Source of the DNA: Erysipelotrichaceae bacterium
GTDB taxonomy: Bacteria > Bacillota_I > Bacilli_A > Erysipelotrichales > Erysipelotrichaceae
Length of the DNA: 50,410 nt
Direction: 5' to 3'
Assembly: GCA_017473335.1 (NCBI GenBank)
Contig: JAFULN010000049.1
Location: forward strand, 1 to 50,410
Shown here piece after piece: positions 17,110 through 25,548 of this stretch. A model generated the notes under the pieces. The model had not been told where the DNA came from. It searched no databases and saw nothing but the letters and a program-made list of their open reading frames with translations. Positions within the stretch are counted from its first letter, which is position 1. Each line of letters starts with the position of its first letter. The position numbers and the translations under genes were made by a program.

Positions 17110-17784
17110 ATGGCAAAAGTCATTGTGCGAAATGTATCAAAAAGCTATGAGAAGCATGTGCTTGGTCCATGCAGTTTTACTGTGGAAGAAGGGAATACTC
17201 TTTTGGTGATGGGACCTTCAGGAAGTGGTAAAAGTACTTTATTAAAGGCTTGTGCAGGCTTGTTGAAAGTTGAAGGAGAAATTCTTTTAGAAGATTCAAA
17301 GCGAGTATGTGTAGTGTTTGATGAATCAAAGTGTTTAAATCATTTATCTGTACAAGATAATATTTCACTTGGTATGAAAAAAGAAGGGTACAGTGAAGAG
17401 GAAATCAGACAAAGAGTATATGATGTGGCAGAACGTGTACATTTGAGTGAACACTTGTTGAAAAGACCTGATGAATGTTCACTAGGTCAGCGTCAGAGAA
17501 TTGCACTAGCAAGAGCTTTAGTTCGTGATTTTGATATCTTGTTGATGGATGAACCTTTTACGGGACTGGATATTCTGCTTAGAAGACAGATGTTGTCATG
17601 GCTAAAACAGATGCAGAAAGAAAAAGGATTTACTTGTATGATGGTTACTCATGATCATCGCGATGCTAAGATTTTATCTGATCAGGTTCTGATTTTGAAC
17701 GAAGGTCATGTTGAAATGCTGGATACTTACGAACAATGTTTAAATCATCCAGTCAATGAATTTGTGGGAGCTTTCTTAAAATGA
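17110..17784 (+). CDS. ABC transporter ATP-binding protein without adjacent permease
   Basis: This 224-residue ATPase has Walker A GPSGSGKST (35-43), signature SLGQRQRIALARAL, Walker B ILLMDEP, D-loop TGLD and H-loop TH(D). The overall form is that of importer-type or FtsE/LolD-like ATPases. No permease gene lies next to it; instead its stop overlaps by 4 bases the start of a lipoprotein hydrolase. The Q-loop position, usually Q, reads VCVVFDESKCLN, so the coupling glutamine is not seen. This deviation and the missing permease make its transport role uncertain. Confidence 0.8.
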   Translation: MAKVIVRNVSKSYEKHVLGPCSFTVEEGNTLLVMGPSGSGKSTLLKACAGLLKVEGEILLEDSKRVCVVFDESKCLNHLSVQDNISLGMKKEGYSEEEIRQRVYDVAERVHLSEHLLKRPDECSLGQRQRIALARALVRDFDILLMDEPFTGLDILLRRQMLSWLKQMQKEKGFTCMMVTHDHRDAKILSDQVLILNEGHVEMLDTYEQCLNHPVNEFVGAFLK

Positions 17785-18650
17785 TAAGAAATATCATTCT
17801 TAGTGTTTGTCTTGTGCTGTTATGTAGTGGATGTACAAATCAGATGAATGAAGATAAAGCCTGGATTGAGAAAGAGATGATACTTAACAAAAGCAGGAAT
17901 CAGAAAGGAATTCTCACCCTTCCAAAAGAGAAGAACACAGATGCAATTGTTGTGCTTTTGTCTGGAAGTGGACCAAACGATGCAGACTATACCATTGATG
18001 GAGTAGGCTTATATGCAGAACTGGCTCATGGTTTGGCAGAGTATGGTATCTCTTCGATTCGTATGGATAAGCGCAGTTATGTGTGTGATGAAGAAATCAA
18101 AAACATTCAGCAGGAAATCATCGATGATGCTTTACTGGTTTTAAAGAAAATGAAACATAAATATGATAGAGTCTATGTGCTGGGACATTCTTTGTCAGCT
18201 ATTACTTTGCCTGTATTTCAGGCAGATGGACTAATTTCTCTGTCAGGCAGCATGCGTGAGGTAGAAGAAATCTATGCGCTTCAGTTAATGAAAAATGCAG
18301 ATAAACAGGAACAGTTTCAGATTCAGGAAGAACTTAACATGATTCAAAGTCTTAAAGAAGATCGTGGATTTTGCTGGTTTGGCATAAAAGAAAGTTATTG
18401 GCTGTCTTTGGATGAACTGCATCTAAAAGATGCATGGTCACATCTAAATATACCGGTTTTAGCGATGCATGGCAGTGCGGATGATATCATTGAAGCTAAG
18501 GAGTTAAGTGGTTATCAGAAGCTTCTGAAAGAGAATGCAACATGTGTATTAATAGATGGTCTAGATCATTACTTAAGAGCTCCAGGAAGTTTACATCTGG
18601 ATGATTCTGTCATACTTCAGATTGCATCATGGATTTTAAAAAGCAGTTAG
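17781..18650 (+). CDS. Alpha/beta-hydrolase lipoprotein
   Basis: The 289-residue protein has a lipoprotein signal peptide with the lipobox LCSGC, so it should be held on the outer face of the membrane. The alpha/beta hydrolase core shows GSGPNDAD (oxyanion region), the nucleophile elbow GHSLS with catalytic Ser, an Asp region MHGSADDII and the late His in GLDHYLR. An esterase, lipase or peptidase is possible. It is translationally coupled (ATGA) to the ABC ATPase before it. It lies 18 bases ahead of a two-component system. Confidence 0.8.
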   Translation: MIRNIILSVCLVLLCSGCTNQMNEDKAWIEKEMILNKSRNQKGILTLPKEKNTDAIVVLLSGSGPNDADYTIDGVGLYAELAHGLAEYGISSIRMDKRSYVCDEEIKNIQQEIIDDALLVLKKMKHKYDRVYVLGHSLSAITLPVFQADGLISLSGSMREVEEIYALQLMKNADKQEQFQIQEELNMIQSLKEDRGFCWFGIKESYWLSLDELHLKDAWSHLNIPVLAMHGSADDIIEAKELSGYQKLLKENATCVLIDGLDHYLRAPGSLHLDDSVILQIASWILKSS

Positions 18651-18677
18651 TTTATAATAGAAAAAGAGGTGCTGCAG

Positions 18678-19337
18678 ATGAAAAAAGTAATTTCAATTGT
18701 TGAAGATGAAAAAGATTTGAATGAGCTCGTCAAACGTTATCTGGAAAAAGAAGGATATGAAGTAAGAGCTTACCTGACCTATGATGATGCGGTTGTACAC
18801 ACAACAGATGATGATGTTCATTTGTGGATCTTGGATATTATGCTGGATGACAAGTCAGGTTTTGACTTGATTGAAGAAATCCGCACACGTAATCCAAACG
18901 TTCCAGTGATTTTCATGTCTGCACGTGATAAGGAATTTGACCGTATCATTGGACTTGAAAAGGGCAGTGATGACTATATTACAAAACCATTCTCTCCAAA
19001 AGAACTGATTTTGCGTGTCAATAATGTCATTCGTCGTACATATCGCGATGATTTGACACGTATTCAGATTGATGGATATGAAATTGATGAGAGTCAGAGA
19101 ATTGTTTATGATCATGGCAAAGAAGTGGAACTGACAACGAAGGAATTTGATTTGATGATGCTTTTTGTAAAAAATAAAGGAACTGCCTTTTTACGTGAAC
19201 AGATCCTAGAAAAAGTATGGGATGTTAATTACTTCGGTTCTGACCGTGTTGTGGATGATACACTGAGACGATTAAGAAAGAAAATGCCAAATCTAAGCAT
19301 TCATACGATTTATGGCTATGGGTACCGTTTAGGATGA
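18678..19337 (+). CDS. OmpR/PhoB-family response regulator
   Basis: The 219-residue regulator has a receiver domain with acidic pair E9-D10, phospho-acceptor D53 in ILDIMLDD and the conserved Lys in YITKPFSPKE, then a winged-helix DNA-binding domain ending IHTIYGYGYRLG. The ATG at 18678 has AGAGG at correct distance; the GTG upstream would overlap that site. Its stop overlaps the histidine kinase start by 4 bases, so they are a cognate pair. Target genes are unknown; the lipoproteins and ABC gene upstream are candidates. Confidence 0.93.
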   Translation: MKKVISIVEDEKDLNELVKRYLEKEGYEVRAYLTYDDAVVHTTDDDVHLWILDIMLDDKSGFDLIEEIRTRNPNVPVIFMSARDKEFDRIIGLEKGSDDYITKPFSPKELILRVNNVIRRTYRDDLTRIQIDGYEIDESQRIVYDHGKEVELTTKEFDLMMLFVKNKGTAFLREQILEKVWDVNYFGSDRVVDDTLRRLRKKMPNLSIHTIYGYGYRLG

Positions 19338-20761
19338 TCAAACGATTAAGAATCTGGATTAAAGAACTGAATCTTTCACAGCAGCTATTGTCACTGGTTT
19401 TTGTGACGGTAACTGTTTTTGCGCTGTTTTTCTTTGTGTATTTGTCAGATACCATCAATTCATTTGTTGAAAGAGAAATGTTTAGTATTCTTCATCGTAC
19501 TCAGGAAAGTGTTGTCAGTTATTATCAGAATTCAGATGATTTCAGTGATTTGTCCAAACTGACAGATTCCATCATTACCAACTTAATTGTTGATACAAGA
19601 GTTCAGGTCGCTGAAAATGCAGTTGTTGTCAATATGAAAGGCAGCTTTGTCTATGATGAACAGACTATCAAAGATATTATTGTAGATAGTTTGTTTTCGT
19701 ACAAAGATCTTAAACAAAATAATGAACGCATTTATCAGAAAGATGATGTTTATGTCATGTATACATTAAAGCCAATCGGGGATCAGTATTTATGCATTTC
19801 ATTGTTGAATGATAATTATCGAAATGAATATCGAAATACACTTTTGAACAGTGTTATTAACTTGTCATTTATTGTTGTTGGTGCATTGTTTGTCATGCTG
19901 ATGGTATGGGTAACAACATTGATTCATCCATTGAATCAAATTAGAAATTACATTGAAAAGATTCGTAATGATGAAAAGGCAGAACTTCATATTGATCGAC
20001 GTGATGAAATTGGTGAAGTTGCAGATGCACTAGTAGAGATGCAGACAGAATTGAAAGAACAGGCTCATATCAAAGATGAGATGATTCAAAATATTTCACA
20101 TGACTTGAAAACTCCTATTGCAACTATTAAGTCCTATGCGGAAAGTATCAAAGATGGTATTTATCCGTATGACTCTTTGGAAAAGAGTGTTGATGTAATT
20201 ATTGAACATGCGGAACGTTTGGAGAAGAAAGTGTACAGCCTGCTGGTTCTTAATAAAATGGGATATCTGCAGGATATTGCACCTGATGGCAAGACATTGG
20301 ACATGGCAGATGTTATCAACAAAGTTATCTTGTCAATGCGTGTTGTTAAACAAGATATCAATATTACAACGGTACTGAATCCAGTGTATTTTCATGGTGA
20401 AGAAGAACCTTGGCGTATTGTGGTAGAAAATCTGTTAGATAATGCGATTCGTTATGCAAAATCTGAAATTGTGATTACACTTAATGAAGATGAGCTTGAA
20501 ATTTCCAATGATGGCCCATTAATGAGTGAAGAGCGACTGAAGAAACTGTTTAGACCTTATGAAAAAGGAACAGATGGTAAATTTGGATTGGGTTTGAGTA
20601 TTGTTTATCGAGTGGTGACAACATACAATTATAAGGTTGAAGCTGAAAATACTGACAATGGTGTATTGTTTAGAATTTATAGACTAAAAAACAATGAGCG
20701 TAAGCATTATCAGAAAAAAACAGTTGATAAGATAGAAAAGAAAAATAAAGAAGTGCAGTAA
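19334..20761 (+). CDS. Membrane sensor histidine kinase
   Basis: The 475-residue kinase has two membrane segments (about 13-35 and 174-198) flanking a roughly 140-residue extracytoplasmic sensor. A HAMP linker, dimerisation domain with H256 in ISHDLKTPIAT, and ATPase domain with N box ENLLDNAIRYA and G box FGLGLSIVYRVV follow. It ends in a basic tail rich in Lys. It partners the response regulator through a 4-base overlap. The signal is unknown; the sensor domain has no recognised fold from sequence. Confidence 0.92.
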   Translation: MIKRLRIWIKELNLSQQLLSLVFVTVTVFALFFFVYLSDTINSFVEREMFSILHRTQESVVSYYQNSDDFSDLSKLTDSIITNLIVDTRVQVAENAVVVNMKGSFVYDEQTIKDIIVDSLFSYKDLKQNNERIYQKDDVYVMYTLKPIGDQYLCISLLNDNYRNEYRNTLLNSVINLSFIVVGALFVMLMVWVTTLIHPLNQIRNYIEKIRNDEKAELHIDRRDEIGEVADALVEMQTELKEQAHIKDEMIQNISHDLKTPIATIKSYAESIKDGIYPYDSLEKSVDVIIEHAERLEKKVYSLLVLNKMGYLQDIAPDGKTLDMADVINKVILSMRVVKQDINITTVLNPVYFHGEEEPWRIVVENLLDNAIRYAKSEIVITLNEDELEISNDGPLMSEERLKKLFRPYEKGTDGKFGLGLSIVYRVVTTYNYKVEAENTDNGVLFRIYRLKNNERKHYQKKTVDKIEKKNKEVQ

Positions 20762-20773
20762 ATGCACTTCTTT
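20747..20773. terminator. Bidirectional terminator between the kinase and deacetylase genes
   Basis: AAAGAAGTGCA pairs with TGCACTTCTTT around a 5-base loop; A/T-rich flanks serve both strands. It includes the kinase stop region. Confidence 0.8.
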
Positions 20774-20776
20774 GAG

Positions 20777-21589
20777 TTAATGCACAAAAGTATATCCTTT
20801 ATTGAGTGTTTCATCGATGAATTCATCTAAAATATTCATATTGGTACTAGATACTGCATGAAGAAGCAGGATTTCTCCTGGATGAAGATTTGTGACTAAT
20901 TTGTTGAAAGCTTCTGCTTCAGTAGGCTGATCATTGACGTTGTAGTCATAGTAGGCATACGACCACATATAAGTTGTATATCCTAAATCCTTACATATTG
21001 CTAAAGTACGTTCAGAGAATTCACCTTTAGGAGGTCGAATTGCAGTCATGTTGTATTGAAAGTGTTCAATCATATAGTTATGCAAAGACATAATTTCTGT
21101 GATGAGATTTTCGGTAGATAGTTCAGGGAAGCTGTAATGGTGCCATGAATGATTACCAATAGTGTGACCTTCATCAATCATTCTTTGGACTAGATCTGCA
21201 TTTTCACGTGCATATTGACTTGTGATAAAGAAGATTGCGTGAACATCATGTTTCTTTAATGTGTCTAAAATAGAAGATGTATTTCCATTTTCATAGCCAT
21301 TATCAAAGGTCAGCAGGATTTCTTTTTGATCAGAGATAAGAAATTGACTGGAGTAGTTCTGATATTTCATCTGTGCATCAATACAGTCTTGCGGCTGAAG
21401 ATTTTCTTGTTTTGCAGGTCCAATTCCCCAGGCAATTTTTTCAGAAGAATATGCAAGATAGTTTTCTGGATTGAGCTGACCATCATAGACAGTAAAATCA
21501 GGAATATCATCAGTAATTGCAACTGCAACAGGTTCTTTAATGACACATCCACTCAGAAACAAGAGAATGGATAAAATGAGTTTTTTCAT
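20777..21589 (-). CDS. PdaA-like polysaccharide deacetylase lipoprotein
   Basis: The 270-residue protein has a lipobox LSGC at residues 12-15 and a NodB-homology deacetylase domain. LLTFDNGYENGNT carries the first catalytic motif with Asp-Asn instead of Asp-Asp, as in the PdaA family that removes acetyl groups from muramic acid in peptidoglycan. The metal-binding HTIGNHSWHH, RPPKGEFS and the LLLHAVS histidine motif are intact. It should act on the outer face of the membrane on cell-wall glycans. In spore formers PdaA makes cortex muramic lactam; whether this organism sporulates is unknown. Confidence 0.88.
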   Translation of the reverse strand: MKKLILSILLFLSGCVIKEPVAVAITDDIPDFTVYDGQLNPENYLAYSSEKIAWGIGPAKQENLQPQDCIDAQMKYQNYSSQFLISDQKEILLTFDNGYENGNTSSILDTLKKHDVHAIFFITSQYARENADLVQRMIDEGHTIGNHSWHHYSFPELSTENLITEIMSLHNYMIEHFQYNMTAIRPPKGEFSERTLAICKDLGYTTYMWSYAYYDYNVNDQPTEAEAFNKLVTNLHPGEILLLHAVSSTNMNILDEFIDETLNKGYTFVH

Positions 21590-21621
21590 AATTGACCTCC
21601 TGTAGATAGTATGTGTTTCTT

Positions 21622-21649
21622 TTGAAGTATCATCAAAATAGTGTATAAT
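21622..21649 (+). promoter_or_regulatory. Promoter of the coaBC-coaX-maf-srtB operon
   Basis: TTGAAG (21622-21627), 16-base spacer, TATAAT (21644-21649). Confidence 0.65.
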
Positions 21650-21689
21650 AAAAAAGATAAAAAGTGTCTGATGAAAGGCAGGGATGATG

Positions 21690-22886
21690 ATGAAACCTTG
21701 TATTGTGATTGGAGTAACTGGAGGGATTGCTGCATATAAATCACTTCAGCTTGTCAGCAATCTGATTAAAAAAGGATATGAAGTTCATGTCATTATGACG
21801 AAGAATGCGACTGAATTTGTAACTCCTTTGAGTTTTGAAACAATTTCACACAATCGTGTTAGTGTAGATACCTTTGACCGTAATTTTGAATATGATGTTC
21901 AGCATATTTCATTGGCTCAGAAAGCGGATTGTTTTGTGGTAGCACCAGCGTCTGCAAACTTTATTGCCAAAGCTGCACATGGTTTGGCAGATGATATGCT
22001 GACAACAACGTTTTTGGCTGCAGAATGTCCTAAAATTATCTGTCCTGCAATGAATACGCATATGCTGGAAAATCCAATTACTCAAGATAATATAAAAACA
22101 TGTCAGAAGTATGGCATGATGTTTGTGGATTCTGAAACAGGAGTTCTTGCGTGCAAAGATGTAGGAAAAGGAAGACTTGCAGATGTGGCTGAAATGGAAG
22201 AGGCCATTGAATGTGCACTTGTAAAAAATAAGTTTTTAGCTGGAAAGAAACTGCTTGTAAGTGCAGGGGCAACGGTAGAACATGTTGATCCAGTACGTAC
22301 ACTTTCCAATCCATCCACTGGAAAGATGGGTTTGGCGGTAGCTAAGGTGGCAAAGCGATTAGGTGCTGAAGTAACACTGGTCTGCAATACAAAAGAATTT
22401 ATTCCAAAGACCATTGATCATGTGATTCCATTTACATCTGCATCTTCATTAGAAGAAATAGTCTTAAGTCATTTTGATGAAATGGATATTGTAGTGATGG
22501 CTGCTGCAGTGAGCGATTATACTCCTGCTGTTGTCTATGATCAGAAAGTGAAGAAAAGCGATGATGATTTATTCATTCCACTGAAGCGTACAACAGATAT
22601 TCTAAAAGAGTGTGGAAAACGTAAGAAACATCAGCTGCTTTGTGGATTTGCGATGGAAACTGAAAATTTGGAAAGCTATGCGACCGAAAAGCTGATAAAG
22701 AAGAATCTTGATTTGATTGCGGCCAACAATTTGTTTGTCAAAGGGGCTGGATTTGCCACTGATACTAATGTAATGACACTGATTTCCCCTAAGGGAATCG
22801 TTCGTTTACCGCTGATGTCAAAGGAACAGACAGCGTTAGAGATTTTAAAGAAATTGACAGGAGAAACTTATGCTTCTAACAATTGA
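21690..22886 (+). CDS. coaBC: Bifunctional phosphopantothenoylcysteine decarboxylase/phosphopantothenate-cysteine ligase
   Basis: This about 398-residue protein catalyses two steps of coenzyme A synthesis. The N-terminal flavoprotein decarboxylase half has GVTGGIAAYKSL and APASANFIAK, the PAMN motif (CPAMNTHM) and the conserved active-site Cys region. The C-terminal ligase half begins LVSAGATVEHVDPVR and has the AAAVSDY segment. Three ATGs are in frame at 21684, 21687 and 21690; AAAGGCAGGG favours the last. It overlaps coaX by 17 bases, forming a CoA pathway operon. Confidence 0.95.
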   Translation: MKPCIVIGVTGGIAAYKSLQLVSNLIKKGYEVHVIMTKNATEFVTPLSFETISHNRVSVDTFDRNFEYDVQHISLAQKADCFVVAPASANFIAKAAHGLADDMLTTTFLAAECPKIICPAMNTHMLENPITQDNIKTCQKYGMMFVDSETGVLACKDVGKGRLADVAEMEEAIECALVKNKFLAGKKLLVSAGATVEHVDPVRTLSNPSTGKMGLAVAKVAKRLGAEVTLVCNTKEFIPKTIDHVIPFTSASSLEEIVLSHFDEMDIVVMAAAVSDYTPAVVYDQKVKKSDDDLFIPLKRTTDILKECGKRKKHQLLCGFAMETENLESYATEKLIKKNLDLIAANNLFVKGAGFATDTNVMTLISPKGIVRLPLMSKEQTALEILKKLTGETYASNN

Positions 22887-23643
22887 TGCAGGAAACACAC
22901 ATATTTCAATGGGAGTGTTCAAAAAAGATGATTTGATTGGAACATTTCGCTTAACCACAAAGACACCACGTACATCAGATGAATTTGGATTATGTATTTC
23001 ATCACTTTTAAAGCTGAGAAATATTGATCTTGCAGAAATTAATGATGTAATTATTTCAAGTGTAGTACCAAAGATTATGTATTCATTAACCAATGCAGTT
23101 CGCAAATATTTAAAAGTGGAACCAATGATTATTGGCCCTGAATTAAAGACGGGTATTGAAATCAGAACTGAAAATCCAAAAGCGGTGGGCGCTGACCGTA
23201 TTGTGAATGCTGCCTATGTGCATCACATTGCCAAAAAATCATGTCTGGTGATTGATTTTGGTACTGCAACGACATATGATTATGTTTCTCAAGATGGTGT
23301 ATTTGAATATACTGTGATTTCTCCAGGTCTTGAAATTACAGCCAGAGCATTGTCTTCTGAAACTGCAAAGCTTCCAGAAGTTGAAATTAAGAAGCCTGCT
23401 TCTATTTTGGCAAAAAATACAGTGAGTGGTATGCAGGCTGGAATTGTGTATGGCTATATTGGTCAAGTAGAATACATTGTAAGAAAAATGAGAGAAGAAC
23501 TGGGAGATTTTTATGTCATCGCAACAGGTGGTCTTGGACGTGTGTTTGAGAAAGAAGCTGGTTTGATTGATGAATATGATCCTGATTTGGCATACAAAGG
23601 AATGAAAGTTATTTTTGATATGAACAAAGGAGATCATGAATGA
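22870..23643 (+). CDS. coaX: Type III pantothenate kinase
   Basis: This 257-residue ASKHA-fold kinase makes the first committed step in coenzyme A synthesis. Phosphate-1 motif DAGNTHISMG (6-15), catalytic GADRIVNAA and phosphate-2 DFGTATTYD are all present, as is the ATGGLGRVF adenosine motif. Its ATG lies inside the 3' end of coaBC (17-base overlap), with GACAGGAGA upstream. Its stop overlaps maf by ATGA. Confidence 0.96.
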   Translation: MLLTIDAGNTHISMGVFKKDDLIGTFRLTTKTPRTSDEFGLCISSLLKLRNIDLAEINDVIISSVVPKIMYSLTNAVRKYLKVEPMIIGPELKTGIEIRTENPKAVGADRIVNAAYVHHIAKKSCLVIDFGTATTYDYVSQDGVFEYTVISPGLEITARALSSETAKLPEVEIKKPASILAKNTVSGMQAGIVYGYIGQVEYIVRKMREELGDFYVIATGGLGRVFEKEAGLIDEYDPDLAYKGMKVIFDMNKGDHE

Positions 23644-24212
23644 AACGTCAACTGATTCTTGCGAGCCAGTCACCACGAAGAAAAGAACTGCTGGAGCTGG
23701 CAGAACTTACTTTTATCTCTCATGCATCTGATATTGATGAGACATTGGACAGTTTGAAGCCATTGCGTGATGAATTAAGAAGATTAGCATTGAATAAAGC
23801 ACGTGCTGCAGAGAAGGATTATCCTGGCTGTATTGTTTTAGGGGCTGATACAACGGTTGTTATGGATGATGTGATTTTGGGGAAGCCAAAAGACAGAGAA
23901 GATGCGAAAAGAATGCTGAAGAGCTTGTCTGGACGCACACATGAAGTCATGACATCTTGTGCAATTTGTTGTGGTGAACATGAACTCACATGGATCAATA
24001 CTGCTGAAGTAGAATTTTATGAGCTGAATGATACACTGATTGACTGGTATATTGATACAAATGAGCCAATGGATAAAGCCGGAGCCTATGGTATTCAAGG
24101 GAAAGGTGCTCTTTTAGTAAAAGGTATCCATGGTGACTTTTATACAGTGATGGGTCTTCCTATTGCGGATACAGTTCGTAAGCTTTCAGAATTTGAAAAG
24201 GAATTGGAATAA
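23640..24212 (+). CDS. maf: Maf-family nucleotide pyrophosphatase
   Basis: The 190-residue enzyme hydrolyses (modified) nucleoside triphosphates, dTTP/UTP or m7GTP in known members, limiting mis-incorporation. Seen are the N-terminal LASQSPRRKELL signature, ADTTVVMDD and GKPKDREDAKRML, with SGRTHEVMT and KAGAYGIQGKGA. It is coupled to coaX by a 4-base overlap and followed directly by srtB. Confidence 0.95.
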   Translation: MKRQLILASQSPRRKELLELAELTFISHASDIDETLDSLKPLRDELRRLALNKARAAEKDYPGCIVLGADTTVVMDDVILGKPKDREDAKRMLKSLSGRTHEVMTSCAICCGEHELTWINTAEVEFYELNDTLIDWYIDTNEPMDKAGAYGIQGKGALLVKGIHGDFYTVMGLPIADTVRKLSEFEKELE

Positions 24213-24213
24213 G

Positions 24214-24978
24214 ATGAAAAAGAAACTCAAAGCTGTTCTTTACTATGTTGTCTTATTTCTTCTTGTGGGGGTTTTTCTATTTTCTGCATGGATGATGTAT
24301 TCTGAAATCAGAGTTTATGAACAAGAGAAAAAAGCGAATGAAGAACTGAATCAGTATGTTAGTGTTCCTGAATCTGTTCAGACTCAGGAACAAACTATTC
24401 AGAAAGATCCTTTTCCAGTCGTTGATTTTGATTCGCTGCTTTCTATCAATAAAGATTGTATTGGCTGGATCTACATTCCTGATACAAATGTGAATTATCC
24501 TATAGTACAGACCACCAACAATGATTATTATCTAAAACGTCTGTTTGATCGTAAATGGGGGAATTCAGGGACAATCTTTTTAGATGCTGAAAATGATTCT
24601 TCTTTTACTGATAGACATTCTATTTTGTATGGTCATCATATGAAAAACAAGACCATGTTTGGCAATGTTGAAGATTATGAAAGACAAGAATACGCTGAAG
24701 AACGTCCTGTTGGATATTTGGTGACATTAGATGCCAGATATGAAATTCATTTTTTTGCAGGTTATGTTACAGATGCATTGAATGACTGCTGGACATTAGA
24801 CTTTATGAATGACACTGATTTTGAAGTGTGGTTAAACAATTCAAAGGAACGTTCTGCATTTGAAAGTGAGATTACTCCAGATGTGAGTGATCACATCATT
24901 ACTCTTTCTACTTGCAGCTATGATATTGCGGATGGAAGATTTGTTTTATTAGGTATTTTAGTTGAAAAGGAATCGTAA
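24214..24978 (+). CDS. srtB: Class B sortase
   Basis: The 254-residue membrane transpeptidase anchors proteins to the cell wall by cleaving a sorting motif and joining it to peptidoglycan cross-bridges. It has an N-terminal membrane segment (about 7-27), catalytic H141 in YGHHM, C234 in TLSTCSYD and the conserved Arg in DGRFVLLG. The start at 24214 is preferred: the 51 bases upstream belong to maf coding sequence, and the protein then begins with a typical basic and hydrophobic N-terminus. No obvious substrate gene is next to it. Confidence 0.9.
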   Translation: MKKKLKAVLYYVVLFLLVGVFLFSAWMMYSEIRVYEQEKKANEELNQYVSVPESVQTQEQTIQKDPFPVVDFDSLLSINKDCIGWIYIPDTNVNYPIVQTTNNDYYLKRLFDRKWGNSGTIFLDAENDSSFTDRHSILYGHHMKNKTMFGNVEDYERQEYAEERPVGYLVTLDARYEIHFFAGYVTDALNDCWTLDFMNDTDFEVWLNNSKERSAFESEITPDVSDHIITLSTCSYDIADGRFVLLGILVEKES

Positions 24979-24991
24979 AGATTCCTTTTTG
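24967..24991 (+). terminator. Terminator of the coaBC-srtB operon
   Basis: AAGGAATC pairs with GATTCCTT around a short loop and is followed by TTT; it includes the srtB stop codon. Confidence 0.8.
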
Positions 24992-25019
24992 AATTTTATG
25001 TGAAATGGAAGATTGTTCG

Positions 25020-25062
25020 TTGACTAACAATTGATTCAGTGTATAATTGTTAGTGTGCTAAC
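25020..25062 (+). promoter_or_regulatory. Promoter and MarR-type operator of the efflux operon
   Basis: The promoter is TTGACT (25020-25025), 16-base spacer, TATAAT (25042-25047). Two inverted repeats cover it: CTAACAATT (25024-25032)/AATTGTTAG (25045-25053), and GTTAG-TGTG-CTAAC (25049-25062). Shared half-sites make this a likely autorepression operator for the MarR protein encoded next. Confidence 0.75.
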
Positions 25063-25077
25063 GAACGAGGTGATAGC

Positions 25078-25548
25078 TTGAAGTGTTGTGAAAAAGATAA
25101 GAAAAAACGTGAAATTGGTTATGAACTAAGAGTGATTCAGCGTATGATTCATCATCGTGTTGAAAAACATCGTGCAGCTCATGGTGATACTTTGACTTTT
25201 GTACAGACACGTACACTGCATTTTTTACAGAAGCATGAATCTGATGAAGTCTATCAGAAAGACTTAGAAAAAGAGTTAAATATCAGGCGTTCTACTGCAA
25301 CTGAAATATTAAATGTATTGGAAAGAGATGGTTACATTGAACGAGTTTCAGTTGAAAAAGACAAGCGTTTAAAGAAACTAGTTGTGACTCAGAAAGCTAG
25401 AGATTTATCTGAAAGAATGTGCAGAGACATTGAACAGATGGAAAAGACACTTTCTAAAGATATTTCTTCAGATGATTTAGAAGTATTTTATCGAGTGATG
25501 GATCAGATAAAAAAGAATTTAATGGAAGGAGACGATTTCAATGATTAA
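25078..25548 (+). CDS. MarR-family transcriptional regulator
   Basis: The 156-residue protein has a central winged helix, from YQKDLEKELNIRRSTATEILNVLERDGYIERVSVEKDKR, flanked by dimerisation helices. It starts with TTG, with GAGGTG at good distance. The N-terminus carries a CC pair (residues 3-4) that could serve redox or metal sensing, which is inference. It overlaps the first ABC exporter gene by 8 bases and probably represses the operon by binding the dyads over its promoter until a toxic ligand releases it. Confidence 0.9.
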   Translation: MKCCEKDKKKREIGYELRVIQRMIHHRVEKHRAAHGDTLTFVQTRTLHFLQKHESDEVYQKDLEKELNIRRSTATEILNVLERDGYIERVSVEKDKRLKKLVVTQKARDLSERMCRDIEQMEKTLSKDISSDDLEVFYRVMDQIKKNLMEGDDFND

